Of a stretch of DNA of 58,934 nucleotides, positions 7,308 to 18,947 are shown piece after piece. Both the position numbers and the translations under genes were made by a program. The notes below the pieces were generated by a model, which was not told the DNA's origin, searched no databases, and saw only the letters and a list, made by a program, of their open reading frames with translations. Every line of letters begins with the position of its first letter. The first letter of the stretch is position 1. Source of the stretch: SAR202 cluster bacterium (lineage in GTDB: Bacteria; Chloroflexota; Dehalococcoidia; Lucifugimonadales; VXLM01); contig JAKUTR010000015.1 of NCBI GenBank assembly GCA_022448725.1, positions 1-58,934 on the forward strand, read 5' to 3'.

Positions 7308-8447
7308 ATGCCTAACGTTGCGAATACGAAGCCACCGGTTCTTGTAGTCGTTCAACTTAGTGGTGGGAACGACTTTATGAACACCGTCGTTCCATACAAT
7401 GAACCACGGTACTATGATTATCGACCTGCGCTAAGTGTTCAACCTGACAGCCTTATACCTATTGATGCTGACATCGCGTTCCATTCCAACGTCAGCCCAC
7501 TGAAGGAATTCTGGGATGCGGGTAAGCTTGCGATCGTACAGGGTGTAGGTTATCCGAACTCTAGTAGGTCTCACTTTCGGTCAATGTATATTTGGCATAC
7601 TTGTGAGCCAGATAGGATCTCAACCGAAGGATGGCTAGGTATGGCGGTCCGCGAATTTGACCCTGCGAAAGAGAATGTTCTCACTGCTGTAAATTTCGGG
7701 CGAGGACTTCCGCAGGCATTGGTTTCAAAGGGAGTTCCGGTAACTTCTGTAAGCGATCTGGACAATTATGGTTTGATGACAGGTATCTCCAGTGACGATG
7801 AAAGATACACAGCGCTTGCTCGATTCAAGGAGATGTATGCGCCCGCTGTAGGTACTGGACCAGTCATGGAATACTTAGCTGAAACTGGGCTTGGTGTTCT
7901 TGATGGCGCTGAGATTATAAAACAAGCGCCACTTATGTATCGGTCTGATGTCGAATACGCCGGAAACGAGATAGCTCAGGGTCTACGGGATGTTGCGCGT
8001 GTTCATCTCGCGGATCTTGGAACACGGATTTTCTATACCGTTCAAAACAATTATGACACCCACTCCAACCAAAATCCTACGCACGATAATCTTATTGCCG
8101 ACTTAGCAAAGGCTATAGCGGATTTCTTTCAAGACCTAGAGGACCATGACGCGGCTGATAATGTAACGATGCTCGTATTTACGGAATTCGGGCGGCGGGT
8201 TGCAGATAACGGAAGTGGTACCGACCATGGCTCAGGGGGCGGCGCATTCATCATTGGGAACAATGTGAATGGTGGTTTGTATGGGGAGTATCCTTCGCTT
8301 GACCCATTAGATCTCGTTGATGGTGAAGACCTTAAGCATACCTACGATTACCGGGGTATGTACTCGTCCATGCTTGAGCAATGGATGGGGCTTGATCCTG
8401 TCCCGATCGTGGGAGGTTCTTTCGAACAGATTCCGGTTCTTAGCTGA
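7308..8447 (+). CDS. DUF1501 domain protein
   Basis: A 379-residue protein with the DUF1501 core: VVQLSGGNDFMNTVVPY near residue 14, FHSNVSPLKEFWDAGKLAIVQGVGYP near residue 60, HFRSMYIW near residue 90, and VFTEFGRRVADNGSGTDHGSGG near residue 290. The fold belongs to the alkaline phosphatase/sulfatase superfamily; activity is unproven. Most DUF1501 proteins carry a Tat signal; this one starts almost directly with the core strand, so it looks cytoplasmic or N-terminally short. The ribosome-binding site TAGGAGGTGGG is excellent and fixes the start. Its 3' end lies 15 bases from the convergent membrane-protein gene. Confidence 0.8.
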   Translation: MPNVANTKPPVLVVVQLSGGNDFMNTVVPYNEPRYYDYRPALSVQPDSLIPIDADIAFHSNVSPLKEFWDAGKLAIVQGVGYPNSSRSHFRSMYIWHTCEPDRISTEGWLGMAVREFDPAKENVLTAVNFGRGLPQALVSKGVPVTSVSDLDNYGLMTGISSDDERYTALARFKEMYAPAVGTGPVMEYLAETGLGVLDGAEIIKQAPLMYRSDVEYAGNEIAQGLRDVARVHLADLGTRIFYTVQNNYDTHSNQNPTHDNLIADLAKAIADFFQDLEDHDAADNVTMLVFTEFGRRVADNGSGTDHGSGGGAFIIGNNVNGGLYGEYPSLDPLDLVDGEDLKHTYDYRGMYSSMLEQWMGLDPVPIVGGSFEQIPVLS

Positions 8448-8462
8448 GAGATGTCCCTACGA

Positions 8463-9047
8463 CTATAAGGGGTCGTATTTTTGTGGTTCTGCGGACTCCA
8501 CCGGGTCTTCTCGTTTAGTGTCACCAAAGGCCCGCTCCCAGACGTAAGGATTGTTGGCATCCGAGATACCCTCATCAATGTAATACTGCTCCGGGGGTCT
8601 CCAGATATACCACGTTAATGGCCAATGCTTGGCGATATCGACATAGCTTGGTTTTTTCTCTGGGTCTGGCACGATCATTAAGAATGCGGTCAGTGTCAGT
8701 GACAGTAAGCTCCCAGGCAACAAAAGCAAAGGCCTTGTAATAGGGAAGCGGAGCCAGAGCCAGCTACTACCTGCCAGCAGGCCAAGGAATGGTAACCAAG
8801 CGACAGTTAAGAAAAAGAACAGTATCAGTCCCCAGCCGACAAAGATAATTGAGAGTCTGCCCAAAAGGCGCGCTAAGCGATCGATCGGTTGTAGGGAAAA
8901 GGTAATTAGTGAGGCGAGAGGGCGTACAACGGCTACAGCGATGAACGTGAAGACGTCTCCAGGAGCGTTGCGTCGTGCCCATGAAACGCGCTCTGCAAGG
9001 TCATTAATTCGCCAGTGCCACTCGAGGAATCCCCAATCAAACGGCAC
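8463..9047 (-). CDS. Hypothetical membrane protein, 194 aa
   Basis: Two strongly hydrophobic segments are visible, about residues 66-92 and 104-126, between an amphipathic Arg/Trp-rich N-terminus and an acidic cytoplasmic-type tail with Trp and Tyr clusters (TWYIWRPPEQYYIDEG). No family is recognised. The start is GTG at 9047, supported by AGGAGGTG five to six bases upstream. The gene is convergent with the DUF1501 gene. It may be an envelope protein; nothing more specific can be said. Confidence 0.6.
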   Translation of the reverse strand: MPFDWGFLEWHWRINDLAERVSWARRNAPGDVFTFIAVAVVRPLASLITFSLQPIDRLARLLGRLSIIFVGWGLILFFFLTVAWLPFLGLLAGSSWLWLRFPITRPLLLLPGSLLSLTLTAFLMIVPDPEKKPSYVDIAKHWPLTWYIWRPPEQYYIDEGISDANNPYVWERAFGDTKREDPVESAEPQKYDPL

Positions 9048-9114
9048 ACTGCACCTCCTGCATGGCTTGATTCTAGCATACAGCCGAGGTCTTCAGGCTT
9101 TGGTATGATGCCTG

Positions 9115-9669
9115 ATGGTGGTATCTAAATATTTAAACCCTAATACAATCCGGAGCGTCAAGTTAGTGAGTTCAACTGCAATCGAACAGACCGTAATATC
9201 TTCACTTCAAGCGACGGGAGCTTCGTATCAGATCATCGACATTGATCCAAAATACGCTGATACCCTGGAGTTTTGTAAACAGTACGATTATCGAGTAGAG
9301 GAGTGTGGAAATACCATCATCGTCCGGTCTAAAAGAGGAGAGAAGAAGTTCAGTGCTTGCGTAGTACGTGGGTCTGATAGGCTTGACGTCAACAGGAGGG
9401 TCAAGGCTTTGATGCAGGTCTCTAGACTTTCCTTTGCTTCATCGGATGAAACTCGAGAGCTTACGGGTATGGAAATTGGCGGTGTGACCCCTTTCGACCT
9501 TCCCAATGATATTGTCATTTATGTTGATGCTAAGGTAATGCAGTTAGATTCAGTCATCTTGGGTTCAGGTAGTAGATCTTCCAAGATAAAGGTAGCACCA
9601 TCGGTCTTTGAGCAACTATTAAACACGGAAATTATTGAGGGCTTGTCGCTGTCTCCAGAACTTGGCTAG
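9115..9669 (+). CDS. YbaK/ProX-type aminoacyl-tRNA deacylase-like protein
   Basis: A 184-residue protein with the YbaK/INS-like fold. The signature runs from CVVRGSDRLDVNRRVKAL (about residue 85) to a TGMEIGGVTPFDLP stretch (about residue 122), followed by the strand IVIYVDAKVM. This matches the TG-x-x-x-G-G-V-x-P-F motif of YbaK, ProXp and the ProRS editing domain, which hydrolyse mischarged aminoacyl-tRNAs such as Cys- or Ala-tRNAPro. The usual lysine of the motif lies in the less conserved SDRLDVNRRVK segment. Its 3' end overlaps the convergent MFS gene by 38 bases (9632-9669). Confidence 0.7.
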   Translation: MVVSKYLNPNTIRSVKLVSSTAIEQTVISSLQATGASYQIIDIDPKYADTLEFCKQYDYRVEECGNTIIVRSKRGEKKFSACVVRGSDRLDVNRRVKALMQVSRLSFASSDETRELTGMEIGGVTPFDLPNDIVIYVDAKVMQLDSVILGSGSRSSKIKVAPSVFEQLLNTEIIEGLSLSPELG

Positions 9670-10843
9670 CTTGCCTTGGCAAGCCAATTTTTTGCCGTAA
9701 GGTTACAACTACAACCGCGGTGATGAGCAGGGTCGCTCCAAGTAATCCTAGTGTCACTACTAATCCAAAAAGATGAATTGATATCCCTCCAAGGATTGGC
9801 CCCGTAACTTTCGCTGCATTCTTTAACGTACCAACGAGCCCCAAGCTGCCACCGATATTCTTGTCGGGGACTCGCTTTGCTACAAGAGCAGTTGCTGCAG
9901 GGAACACCAAGGCTTGCGCCAGTCCAATCATTACGGCGGGTAGGAAGAGAAAGGCTGCTGATTTGGTCATTGCCACTAGTGGCAGCGCTAAGCCCATAAG
10001 GCTGATACCGGTGGCTATTGTTGGTACGTAACCAATCCGGTCGCTGATTCTTCCGCCCAGAGGCGATCCGGTCAAGTGCACTCCCTCCTGGACAGCAAAA
10101 TAAAGTCCTGCCATTGCCGCGTTCGACCCCATGCCCAGTACGTGCAATGGTAGGAATGCCCTCAGGACGTACTCTGCAAGAAGAACACTGGCATTCATAC
10201 CTCCTGCGATCCACACGGCAGTTGTCTTAGCGCCCGCCGTAAGAGAATCAACCGTTTGTCGGACTACAGATACTGACGGTCGTCCCCGGTTCGGTACTTG
10301 TTCAGGAAGTAGCATTACAGGGATAAAAGCGATACTGCTAACAAGCCCAACAATTGTGAATGCTGCTTGAGGAGTGATTGTCAAAAGCATAACCCCGGCG
10401 GCTAGCGGGCCTATTACATACCCAGCATTGCGGGCTGTTGTAAACCAGGCGATGCGTTCGGCACGGTTAGCGGGTGACAGCTCTACCACGTAAGCTAGCG
10501 TAACTGGGCCGTAGATTGCTGTGGCAATTCCATGTATAACTCGGATATAAAAAAGCTCTTCTGGAGTCCTTACCAGTAAATAGACAAAAGGCATAAAAGT
10601 AAAGAACCCCGTACCAATTAGAAGCCAAACCCGTCGTCCCCATCTGTCGGATAGGATACCGAAGAATGGTTTGAGTACCATCCCGGTTAGCGTGGAAACG
10701 GATACGATCAATCCTAGCATCACATCAGTAGCTCCAAGAGTCGCGGCAAAGATGGGCAATAAAGGGGTCTTTCCAACTTGATATGCTGATCGCACGACGA
10801 AGTCGGCTGATGTAATCAGTACGAACGCTTTTGGACGGTACAC
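9632..10843 (-). CDS. MFS transporter
   Basis: A 403-residue protein with about 12 membrane helices. The cytoplasmic loop between helices 2 and 3 reads GILSDRWGRRVWLL, the standard major-facilitator motif A, and a second copy (GGRISDRIGYVP) sits in the C-terminal half. It is of the drug/metabolite exporter type (DHA1-like). The start is GTG at 10843, directly abutting the TAA stop of the upstream Asp-box gene, which implies translational coupling and a shared transcript. The exported substrate is unknown. Confidence 0.8.
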   Translation of the reverse strand: MYRPKAFVLITSADFVVRSAYQVGKTPLLPIFAATLGATDVMLGLIVSVSTLTGMVLKPFFGILSDRWGRRVWLLIGTGFFTFMPFVYLLVRTPEELFYIRVIHGIATAIYGPVTLAYVVELSPANRAERIAWFTTARNAGYVIGPLAAGVMLLTITPQAAFTIVGLVSSIAFIPVMLLPEQVPNRGRPSVSVVRQTVDSLTAGAKTTAVWIAGGMNASVLLAEYVLRAFLPLHVLGMGSNAAMAGLYFAVQEGVHLTGSPLGGRISDRIGYVPTIATGISLMGLALPLVAMTKSAAFLFLPAVMIGLAQALVFPAATALVAKRVPDKNIGGSLGLVGTLKNAAKVTGPILGGISIHLFGLVVTLGLLGATLLITAVVVVTLRQKIGLPRQASQVLETATSPQ

Positions 10844-13800
10844 TTATGAGCCAGCTACGATCAGTGGTATCTCGTGCTCGTGTAATAACTCCACGAATTG
10901 GGCTAGATCTTGGTCAATGACAGACTGGAACTCAGTAAAAGCTGCTCCTGCCCTGTCCGAAAAGACAGTGTAGACTTCGTGTTGTTGAGTTGTTGGTCGG
11001 CTATCTGCTGACTCTATAGCAGCCATCAACTCCTTGAGCTTTACGTTCAAGCCAGCAGCATTTGCAATTCTATCGAGACCCTCCTCAATGGGGGCGTCAG
11101 TTTGAATTAATTGAAGTTCTATACTGTCCAGACTGCTTATGAGCTCGTCGACCGTTTCGGCTACTGCATCAGCTTTGCCAACTCCTCTGGCCCTATCAAT
11201 CCATTGCTTGACTTGCTTTCGAGTACTGCGCAGAGTATTAATTGTATTGTGTACTTCAGAGAGTTTGTCTCTAACGTTCACCATTAATTCGAACTGTTCT
11301 GCGAAGTCCGGGTCTGAAGTTGTGACACGGGGGTCCGAAATTACCTCAAAACTCTCTCTTTGTGATTTGTCGCCGGCTGTCAAAACTACGTGGTAGGTAC
11401 CAGGTGGGACAATTGGCCCCTGAATAGACTCTGATTTTGGTCCGTCTTTAACTACTTTTGATGAAGACTTGTACCGGAGGTCCCAAATCAAACGATTCGC
11501 GCCAGTCTTAGTTGGTAAGAATGGGCTTTCAGGTTTCTCTTCTTCGTTAAGGTCGTCGTAGTTGGATGGTTTTGGTTGGTAGGTCCTGACGATAGATCCT
11601 TTGGAGTCTAGGATGGAGAGCTCCAAGTTTGTAGGATCTTCTGAATCTAGGTAATAGTGAATTGCTGTTCCTTCAGCAGGATTCTTCCCAGCGTCAAGCC
11701 AGGTCTCGTTCATGTGTTCATCGTCATCTCGAGTCTCTTCCCAAGTAGCTGCAGTTCCAAGTCTGGTCATATACTTCTTACCAGGCCCTGTACTGCGCCC
11801 AGCCGTGCCTTGCATGGCTGATCGATAAGTGGTGGCAGGTGCAAAAAGATGTGTTTCGGTAATTGGAGGGAAAATCGCCATTCTGCGAATTTGTCGAAGA
11901 ACGGTGAGGTCATCCAGAATCCAGAAAGAACGACCGTGAGTGGCAATGGCAAGTTCGTCGCCTTTAACTGCCATGTCATGGACCGGTACGATTGGCAGGT
12001 CAGATTGTAGTGAGTGCCATTGCTTGCCGTCATTAAATGACACATACACACCGTGTTCTGTACCTGCGTATAAGAGTCCTTGAGCCTCTGTGTCTGAGCG
12101 TACGACCCAAACATGGTCGTCATTGGGAATTCCTTCTGTGATCTTTGTCCATGACACCCCATAGTCCGTAGTCTTGAATATGTACGGGTTATAGTCAGCA
12201 AGCCGGTATCTACTAACGCTTATGTAGGCGCAGCCGTCGTCGTAGGGCGATGGTTCGACTATAGTTGTCGTACCCCACTCAGGCATGTCTGGAGGGGTGA
12301 TATTGTCCCATTTTGAGCCGCCATCACGCGAAACGTGTACTAAACCATCATCAGAGGCGGCCCAAAAAACGCCTTTCTTCACAGGGGACTCGGCAAAGGC
12401 AAAGATTGTCCCAAAGTTCTCAACGAAAGTGGTGTCCTTTGTAATGGGGCCGCCAGAGGCTTCCATCTTTGTAGTGTCACCCCGAGTTAGATCTGGGCTA
12501 ATGCTTTCCCAAGAGTGTCCCTCGTCTTCAGAACGGAAGACTTGTTCTCCTGCCACGTACAGGGTCTGACCGTCATGGGGGGAAAAGACGATTGGGTAGG
12601 TCCACTGGAAACGATGTTTATGATCTTTGACCCCCGAGCCATACACAAACTCGGGCCACACGGAAACTATGCGTGTTTGTCTCGTCTTATGGTCGTATCG
12701 ATGTAAAGAATCTCCACCACCACTTGAGCTTCCGATAGCTCCTGAGAAAACCACGTTGGAATCGTTGGGGTGAACGGCGATCTGACCACTTTCCGAACTG
12801 CCGACAAAGTAGCTGTCACTGTACGGGATTGCGCCTTTTGACATATCCCTGCTTGGGGTGGATATTGCACTATTATCTTGCTGAGTTGCGTATACTCGGT
12901 AGGGGAATTCGTTATCTGTCGCCATCCGGTAGAACTGAGCGGTTGGTTGGTTGTAGATCGTTGACCAAGATTTGCCGCCATTTAGAGAGACTGTTGCTCC
13001 GCCGTCGTTACCCTGAATTATTCGCTGTGGATTTTGGGGGTCAATCCAGATATCGTGGTGATCCCCGTGAGGGAGACTGACTTCGTCAAATGATCGGCCT
13101 CCATCCACGGATTTCCAACACTTTAGGTTCATGATCCAAACCGTTTCAGGGTCAACAGGGTCACCGATGACATGGCAGTAATACCACGGACGTTGAACTA
13201 GGGCAGGGCTGTCGTTAATACGTTCCCAGTTATCTCCATTGTCTTCTGATCGGTATAGGCCACGGCCACCTTTATCTGCTTCTATAATTGCCCATACTCT
13301 GCCCTTTTGTGCTGGAGATGCCGCAATACCCATCCTACCTTTTAAGCCCTTTGGCAGACCGGTATTGGCAGTTATGTCTTGCCAGGTTGAACCTCCGTCG
13401 GTTGTACGATAAAGACTTGAGTCGGGTCCACCAGAAGAGAAGGTCCAGGGTTGGCGGCGAGCCTCCCAGATCGAAGCGAAAAGGATGCGAGGATTATTTG
13501 GATCCATGGTCAGGTCTGCCACACCCGCTCCGGCACTCCTATGCAGGACTAGATCCCATGTGCTACCACCATCCGTAGTGCGGTAAACGCCCCGCGCGGC
13601 GTTGTCACCGAAAATGTCGCCCAAGGCTCCGACGTATGCCACGTCTGGGTTAGTAGGGTGGATTCTAATGCGGGAGATGTGCTTTGTTTCTGTCAGACCA
13701 AGATGTGTCCATGTGTTACCACCGTCAGTAGTTTTATATACTCCATCGCCGCCCGATACGTTCCCTCGGGTGCAAGCCTCGCCTGTACCAACGAAAATAA

Positions 13801-14041
13801 CGTTTGGGTCAGATTCAGAAATAGCGAGTGCGCCGACCGGAGCACTGTTGAAGTACCCATCTGAGATGTTTCGCCAATATGTGCCTGCATCATCAGACAT
13901 CCATACTCCACCGTTGCAAGCTCCGAAATAAAAAGTTGCAGGCTCCGTCGGATGTCCTGCAACGGCCACAACACGGCCTCCACGATGAGGCCCAATATTC
14001 CGCCATTTAAGGGCGCTAAACTGAGGGATGTCTGTTGTCAT
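10844..14041 (-). CDS. Large Asp-box (VPS10/sortilin-like) beta-propeller protein
   Basis: About 1065 residues. At least ten Asp boxes of the S/T-x-D-x-G-x-x-W type are seen (for example TTDGGNTW, TTDGGSTW twice, SEDNGDNW, SEDEGHSW, SRDGGSKW, TTDYGVSW). They build a ten-bladed VPS10/sortilin-type or exo-sialidase-like propeller over the first 700 residues. The C-terminal 350 residues carry a beta-sandwich and a helical, coiled-coil-like stretch. Relatives are annotated glycosyl hydrolase without proven activity. No signal peptide is seen, unusual for this family. I chose ATG 14041 because GGAGA lies eight bases upstream; a longer frame starts six codons earlier at GTG 14059. It is followed without a gap by the MFS gene. 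Confidence 0.75.
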   Translation of the reverse strand: MTTDIPQFSALKWRNIGPHRGGRVVAVAGHPTEPATFYFGACNGGVWMSDDAGTYWRNISDGYFNSAPVGALAISESDPNVIFVGTGEACTRGNVSGGDGVYKTTDGGNTWTHLGLTETKHISRIRIHPTNPDVAYVGALGDIFGDNAARGVYRTTDGGSTWDLVLHRSAGAGVADLTMDPNNPRILFASIWEARRQPWTFSSGGPDSSLYRTTDGGSTWQDITANTGLPKGLKGRMGIAASPAQKGRVWAIIEADKGGRGLYRSEDNGDNWERINDSPALVQRPWYYCHVIGDPVDPETVWIMNLKCWKSVDGGRSFDEVSLPHGDHHDIWIDPQNPQRIIQGNDGGATVSLNGGKSWSTIYNQPTAQFYRMATDNEFPYRVYATQQDNSAISTPSRDMSKGAIPYSDSYFVGSSESGQIAVHPNDSNVVFSGAIGSSSGGGDSLHRYDHKTRQTRIVSVWPEFVYGSGVKDHKHRFQWTYPIVFSPHDGQTLYVAGEQVFRSEDEGHSWESISPDLTRGDTTKMEASGGPITKDTTFVENFGTIFAFAESPVKKGVFWAASDDGLVHVSRDGGSKWDNITPPDMPEWGTTTIVEPSPYDDGCAYISVSRYRLADYNPYIFKTTDYGVSWTKITEGIPNDDHVWVVRSDTEAQGLLYAGTEHGVYVSFNDGKQWHSLQSDLPIVPVHDMAVKGDELAIATHGRSFWILDDLTVLRQIRRMAIFPPITETHLFAPATTYRSAMQGTAGRSTGPGKKYMTRLGTAATWEETRDDDEHMNETWLDAGKNPAEGTAIHYYLDSEDPTNLELSILDSKGSIVRTYQPKPSNYDDLNEEEKPESPFLPTKTGANRLIWDLRYKSSSKVVKDGPKSESIQGPIVPPGTYHVVLTAGDKSQRESFEVISDPRVTTSDPDFAEQFELMVNVRDKLSEVHNTINTLRSTRKQVKQWIDRARGVGKADAVAETVDELISSLDSIELQLIQTDAPIEEGLDRIANAAGLNVKLKELMAAIESADSRPTTQQHEVYTVFSDRAGAAFTEFQSVIDQDLAQFVELLHEHEIPLIVAGS

Positions 14042-14214
14042 AAACGTGTCTCCGATCACATTATTTTGAAAGCCGGTATTCTCTCATGGCTTAGAACCGG
14101 CTTCAACAAGGCTATTGTTACAAACATCTTCGGGCCACGGTTTTTATGTTGCTGATCGCTCCTAATCCGTTTTCTGGTATTGGTAGCGTCGATAGCGACT
14201 GCTAAAATACCGGT

Positions 14215-15000
14215 GTGTCTAATAGCCCTCACATACGGTTAACTCAAGTAAGTCATTCATACCCCACGGCGATTGGAGTGTTGAATGTTCTCTCGGATAT
14301 AGAGTTGAGCGTGCCCCAAGGCAGTTTTTTGTCCGTTATAGGTCCCAGTGGGTGTGGTAAGACAACCCTTCTAAAACTGATGGGAGGGCTTCTTTCACCT
14401 GTGTCTGGTGAAGTAAGCATCGGGGACAATCGGCCAAAGTTTATGCAAGAGCGTAAGCGAATAGGATTTGTCTTTCAGGATTCCTCACTGCTCCCGTGGA
14501 GATCAGTCGAGAGGAATATTACGTTACCCCTTGAGATTAATAGTAGAGGCACTCACGAGGATAGCTCCCGGGATTTGATCCGTAGCGTTGGTCTTGAGGA
14601 GTTCCGAGATACATATCCACACCAACTTTCTGGAGGCATGCGGCAGAGAGTTGCTTTGGCAAGAGCGTTGGCGACTAATCCAGAGGTTCTGTTATTGGAC
14701 GAACCTTTAGGTTCCCTAGATGAAGTGACACGGACGATCATGCGTTATGAGGTGTTGCGTATCTGGAGCGATACCTCTCAGACGACTGTCATGGTTACGC
14801 ACAGTATCCCCGAGGCTATTATCATGTCGGATGTGGTGGTAACCCTATCATCACGACCTGGTCGCGTAATTGGTAGCGTGCCAATCGACCTTCCGCGGCC
14901 ACGCACAGATGATATGGAGGATTCTTCCGTTTTTCTTAAATCTGCGAGTGAAATTAGACAAATGTTGTTTGGGACTGGATTACGCGGAAAAGATGTCTAG
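14215..15000 (+). CDS. ABC transporter ATP-binding protein (NitT/TauT/Thi type)
   Basis: A 261-residue ABC ATPase. Walker A is GPSGCGKTT (about residue 43), the Q loop FQDSSLLPW, the signature LSGGMRQR, Walker B VLLLDEPLGSLD and the switch His VTHS. The SSLLPW stretch after the Q loop is typical of the SsuB/TauB/NrtD/ThiZ group. The start is GTG at 14215. It is first of three overlapping genes (ATPase, permease, binding protein) that form a complete importer at the membrane. A likely ligand is a thiamine pyrimidine precursor or another small organic molecule (see the binding protein). Confidence 0.85.
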   Translation: MSNSPHIRLTQVSHSYPTAIGVLNVLSDIELSVPQGSFLSVIGPSGCGKTTLLKLMGGLLSPVSGEVSIGDNRPKFMQERKRIGFVFQDSSLLPWRSVERNITLPLEINSRGTHEDSSRDLIRSVGLEEFRDTYPHQLSGGMRQRVALARALATNPEVLLLDEPLGSLDEVTRTIMRYEVLRIWSDTSQTTVMVTHSIPEAIIMSDVVVTLSSRPGRVIGSVPIDLPRPRTDDMEDSSVFLKSASEIRQMLFGTGLRGKDV

Positions 15001-15814
15001 CTGTAACAAACTAAACGACATGGTTCCTACTGCTACAAATACTCCATTTATATCGACACTACTTAAGGCAGCGATTGTTCCAGGGGTAGTCTTGACCGGG
15101 GTTGGTTTGGTGTGGGAATTGTGGGTGCGGCTCGCCGATGTAAAGACCTATCTTGTGCCACTGCCATCCGCTGTTGTTGGACGTATAGTTGGCGATGTTG
15201 GGTACTTTGTTGGACATGGCTCGGTAACGGTAATAGAAGCCACTATGGGCTTTGTATTAGGCGCATTTGTAGCATTCGCTGCAGCGAGTTTAATGGCTCA
15301 CTCTAAATCACTAGAACGGGCTCTCTATCCCCTCGCCCTTTTAGTCAAGGTCACGCCCGTCGTGGCGATTGCTCCCCTGTTTGTTATCTGGTTTGGGTTT
15401 GGGTCATTTCCTAAAATATTGATTGCCGCGCTAATCACGTTTTTCCCCATGTTAGTTAATACGGTTATAGGATTGCGCCACGTTGATCGTACGGCTCTTG
15501 ATTTTTTCAATTCCCTAGGAGCATCCCGGTGGGAAATTTTCATCAAATTACGGATTCCGAGTTCTATGCCCTACGTTTTCGCTGCTGTTAGAATAGCGGT
15601 GCCCCTTTCAATAATTGGCGCGGTGGTGGGTGAATGGTTTACTGGTGATAGGGGGCTTGGTAGTGTCATAATCGTTGCGCACAATGATATTGATACGCTG
15701 ACGCTATTCGCAGCCATCGTAGTTCTCGCCATAATTGGCGTTAGTGCGACTACGCTTGCAGCGTTCGTCGAACGAAGAGTTCTTTTTTGGCATGAATCTA
15801 TGGTGTTAATGTGA
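14993..15814 (+). CDS. ABC transporter permease (NitT/TauT/Thi type)
   Basis: A 273-residue membrane protein with about six helices and the BPD_transp_1 EAA loop (LGASRWEIFIKLRIPSSMP) near residue 180. The start ATG 14993 overlaps the 3' end of the ATPase gene by eight bases, so the pair is translationally coupled. A longer frame back to 14870 exists but would lie deep inside the ATPase gene and lacks the family N-terminus. It forms the channel of the importer encoded here. Confidence 0.85.
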   Translation: MSSCNKLNDMVPTATNTPFISTLLKAAIVPGVVLTGVGLVWELWVRLADVKTYLVPLPSAVVGRIVGDVGYFVGHGSVTVIEATMGFVLGAFVAFAAASLMAHSKSLERALYPLALLVKVTPVVAIAPLFVIWFGFGSFPKILIAALITFFPMLVNTVIGLRHVDRTALDFFNSLGASRWEIFIKLRIPSSMPYVFAAVRIAVPLSIIGAVVGEWFTGDRGLGSVIIVAHNDIDTLTLFAAIVVLAIIGVSATTLAAFVERRVLFWHESMVLM

Positions 15815-16830
15815 GAATCGCTGTTTCGTTGAGTTTGGTCATAGGTCTTCTTGGACTAGTACTAGCATGTGACCAGAGTAACTCTGCACCTGCTAAGGAA
15901 CCGGACAAGGTCGTCTTTATGGCGGGCTATAAACCACAAGCAAACCTTCCCTTTGTGGCAGTTTATGTTGCACACGAAAAAGGCTATTTCACAGACCAGG
16001 ATCTTGAAGTTGAAATTTTGCATGCTGCCAGTGGAGAGCACTTAAAATTATTGGTGGCAGGCGATATACAGGTCACAACTGCTGCTGCTACCTCGGTTCT
16101 GAAGCGTCGTGCTGATCCGGAATTGCCAATCGTCGCATTCGCTTTACTTGGGCAACGTGGTCAACAAGCGTACGTTGCACTTAAGGAATCTGGTATTGAC
16201 ACACTAAGTGATTGGGAAGAGAAAAGATTTGGATACAAGATTTCCCTTCCTCCCGACTATATAGCCCTGATGGCTGTGGGGGAGGTTGATCGGAGTAAGA
16301 TCCAAGAGGTACGGGTTGGGTTTGACCCACGAATACTGACCGAACGGCAAGTGGATATATTGTCCGTTTTTAAATCAAATGAACCGAACCTGATCCGCAA
16401 ATTAGGGCACGAAGTAAAATTATGGGATCCAAGCGATTACGGCGTACCAACAATGGGCCTAACTTATATAACAATGGATGATATTGTTACGGATAACCCA
16501 GAGGTTCTTAAGCGCTTTCTAAAGGCTACATTGAAGGCAGTGAATGACATCGTAGTTGATCCTGCTGCTGCAGTTGAAGTCACACTGAAATTTGCGCCCA
16601 ATGCGGATCGTGACCACCAATTATTCATGCTTGAATCCGAGATCGCAGATGCTGTAGGGCCAGTGACTAATGAGCGAAACTTTGGATGGATGACAAGTGA
16701 GCAATGGGAAGCTCTTTATAATGGGTTGGTCAACGTTGAGGCTCTACCCAAACGTTTTGATTATAGGACGGCATTTACGACTGAATTCCTAGATGCTATC
16801 CATGACGGACAGCATCTAGTGTGGCCTTGA
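15811..16830 (+). CDS. ABC transporter substrate-binding lipoprotein (NMT1/THI5-like)
   Basis: A 339-residue lipoprotein: a hydrophobic signal with lipobox LVLAC (Cys about residue 20), then an NMT1/THI5-like periplasmic-binding domain starting FMAGYKPQANLPFVAVYVA and AHEKGYFTDQDLEVEI. The phrase AHEKGYF is common in ThiY and SsuA-type proteins. ThiY binds the pyrimidine precursor of thiamine, but the family also takes up sulfonates, nitrate and others. No TPP riboswitch was seen upstream of the operon, so the thiamine role stays open. The GTG start overlaps the permease stop by four bases. Confidence 0.8.
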   Translation: MRIAVSLSLVIGLLGLVLACDQSNSAPAKEPDKVVFMAGYKPQANLPFVAVYVAHEKGYFTDQDLEVEILHAASGEHLKLLVAGDIQVTTAAATSVLKRRADPELPIVAFALLGQRGQQAYVALKESGIDTLSDWEEKRFGYKISLPPDYIALMAVGEVDRSKIQEVRVGFDPRILTERQVDILSVFKSNEPNLIRKLGHEVKLWDPSDYGVPTMGLTYITMDDIVTDNPEVLKRFLKATLKAVNDIVVDPAAAVEVTLKFAPNADRDHQLFMLESEIADAVGPVTNERNFGWMTSEQWEALYNGLVNVEALPKRFDYRTAFTTEFLDAIHDGQHLVWP

Positions 16831-16841
16831 CTTCGAAGCTA

Positions 16842-18890
<2,049 letters not shown>

Positions 18891-18947
18891 AAACCGCTAT
18901 CCGGGCGAATGGCACTAGGGGGCTCAATCAAGTTACGGCCAGAGGGT

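Noticed and set aside
9632-9669. 38-base overlap of convergent ybaK-like and MFS genes as a frameshift signal
   Set aside because: Both proteins are complete to their ends; tail-to-tail overlaps of this size are ordinary in compact genomes.
14060-14214. TPP riboswitch upstream of the Thi-like ABC operon
   Set aside because: The conserved CTGAGA and related elements of the THI box are absent.
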